Below, piece by piece: positions 20,057 to 20,298 of a stretch of DNA of 20,298 nt. How positions within the stretch are numbered: the stretch's first letter is position 1; each line of letters begins with the position of its first letter. This DNA is from Flavonifractor avistercoris (GTDB lineage Bacteria > Bacillota > Clostridia > Oscillospirales > Oscillospiraceae). Made by a program: the position numbers and the translations under genes. The notes below the pieces were generated by a model. It was not told the DNA's origin and searched no databases. It saw only the letters and a program-made list of their open reading frames with translations. Location: the NCBI GenBank assembly GCA_019119085.1, contig DWXT01000003.1:1-20298 (forward strand), given 5' to 3'.

Positions 20057-20287
20057 ATGAAGGAACTGCTCACCTATATCGCCCGGAATCTGGTGGACAA
20101 CCCCGACGCCGTGTCGGTCACCGAATATCCGGGCGAGAGCGAGACCGTCCTGGAGCTTCGGGTGGCCCCCGAGGACATGGGCAAGGTGATCGGCCGTCAG
20201 GGCCGCATCGCCAAGGAGATCCGGGCACTGATGCGCTCGGTGGCCCAGCGCCAGGGCACCAAGGTTTCCGTCGAAATCGTCGACTAA
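20057..20287 (+). CDS. khpA: KH-domain RNA-binding protein KhpA
   Basis: A 76-residue single-KH-domain protein (YlqC/KhpA), which in other Firmicutes pairs with KhpB (Jag/EloR) as a global RNA-binding complex linked to cell elongation and division. The GxxG loop is clear (GKVIGRQGRIAKEIRALM, with GRQG at ~46-49), preceded by ELRVAPEDM. The start at 20057 is preferred because MKELLTYIA matches the family N-terminus and GGAGG lies about 11 nt upstream. An in-frame ATG at 20039, overlapping the rpsP stop, has no ribosome-binding site and adds six residues. rimM and trmD would be expected just past the window edge. Confidence 0.94.
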   Translation: MKELLTYIARNLVDNPDAVSVTEYPGESETVLELRVAPEDMGKVIGRQGRIAKEIRALMRSVAQRQGTKVSVEIVD

Positions 20288-20298
20288 GTCCAGGGGGG

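Overview
This window is high-GC, gene-dense chromosomal DNA from an endospore-forming member of the Clostridia. The evidence is a complete eight-gene spoIIIA operon, followed in Firmicutes order by asp23 (yqhY), nusB, xseA, xseB, ispA and dxs. The GC-rich codon use and this gene order suggest the Oscillospiraceae (a Flavonifractor/Pseudoflavonifractor-like gut anaerobe). That family assignment is inference, since no rRNA or database search was available.

Layout, left to right. (1) 1-5538, minus strand: a seven-gene cluster read right to left, nusB > Kae1/TsaD-like paralog > xseA > xseB > ispA > divergent-PAP2 membrane protein > dxs (cut by the left edge). Most junctions overlap by 4 bp or are under 20 bp apart. 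It combines transcription antitermination, exonuclease VII and the start of MEP isoprenoid synthesis. (2) 5539-6253: a double intrinsic terminator, the nusB promoter, and asp23 with its own promoter. (3) 6254-11007, minus strand: spoIIIAH to spoIIIAA, encoding the mother-cell side of the channel linking mother cell and forespore. (4) 11092-12779: a terminator, a small isoprenylcysteine-methyltransferase-like membrane protein (+), a convergent HxlR-family regulator (-) and a divergent nitroreductase (+). (5) 12780-13042: a run of five perfect hairpins, the last an intrinsic terminator. (6) 13043-16672, minus strand: yfmF > yfmH > lgt, two M16-type proteins linked by name to EF-P 5-aminopentanol modification, then lipoprotein diacylglyceryl transferase. 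(7) 16673-17121: divergent promoters and a 234-bp block made almost entirely of six hairpins, leading to (8) a formate/nitrite-family transporter (+). (9) 17909-20287, plus strand: ylxM-ffh (SRP pathway), rpsP and khpA, the usual start of the ffh-rpsP-khpA-rimM-trmD region.

Most of the window is core genome. The features most worth a second look are these. The Lgt C-terminal tail aligns without gaps to the N-terminal catalytic domain of FolD but lacks its catalytic Tyr and Lys; folD itself is missing from its usual place between nusB and xseA. Two dense hairpin arrays are present, one of them downstream of a good sigma-A-type promoter. A Kae1/TsaD paralog sits where folD is found in Bacillus. 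The dxs gene appears to start at CTG. No tRNA, rRNA, CRISPR array, insertion sequence or phage gene was seen.
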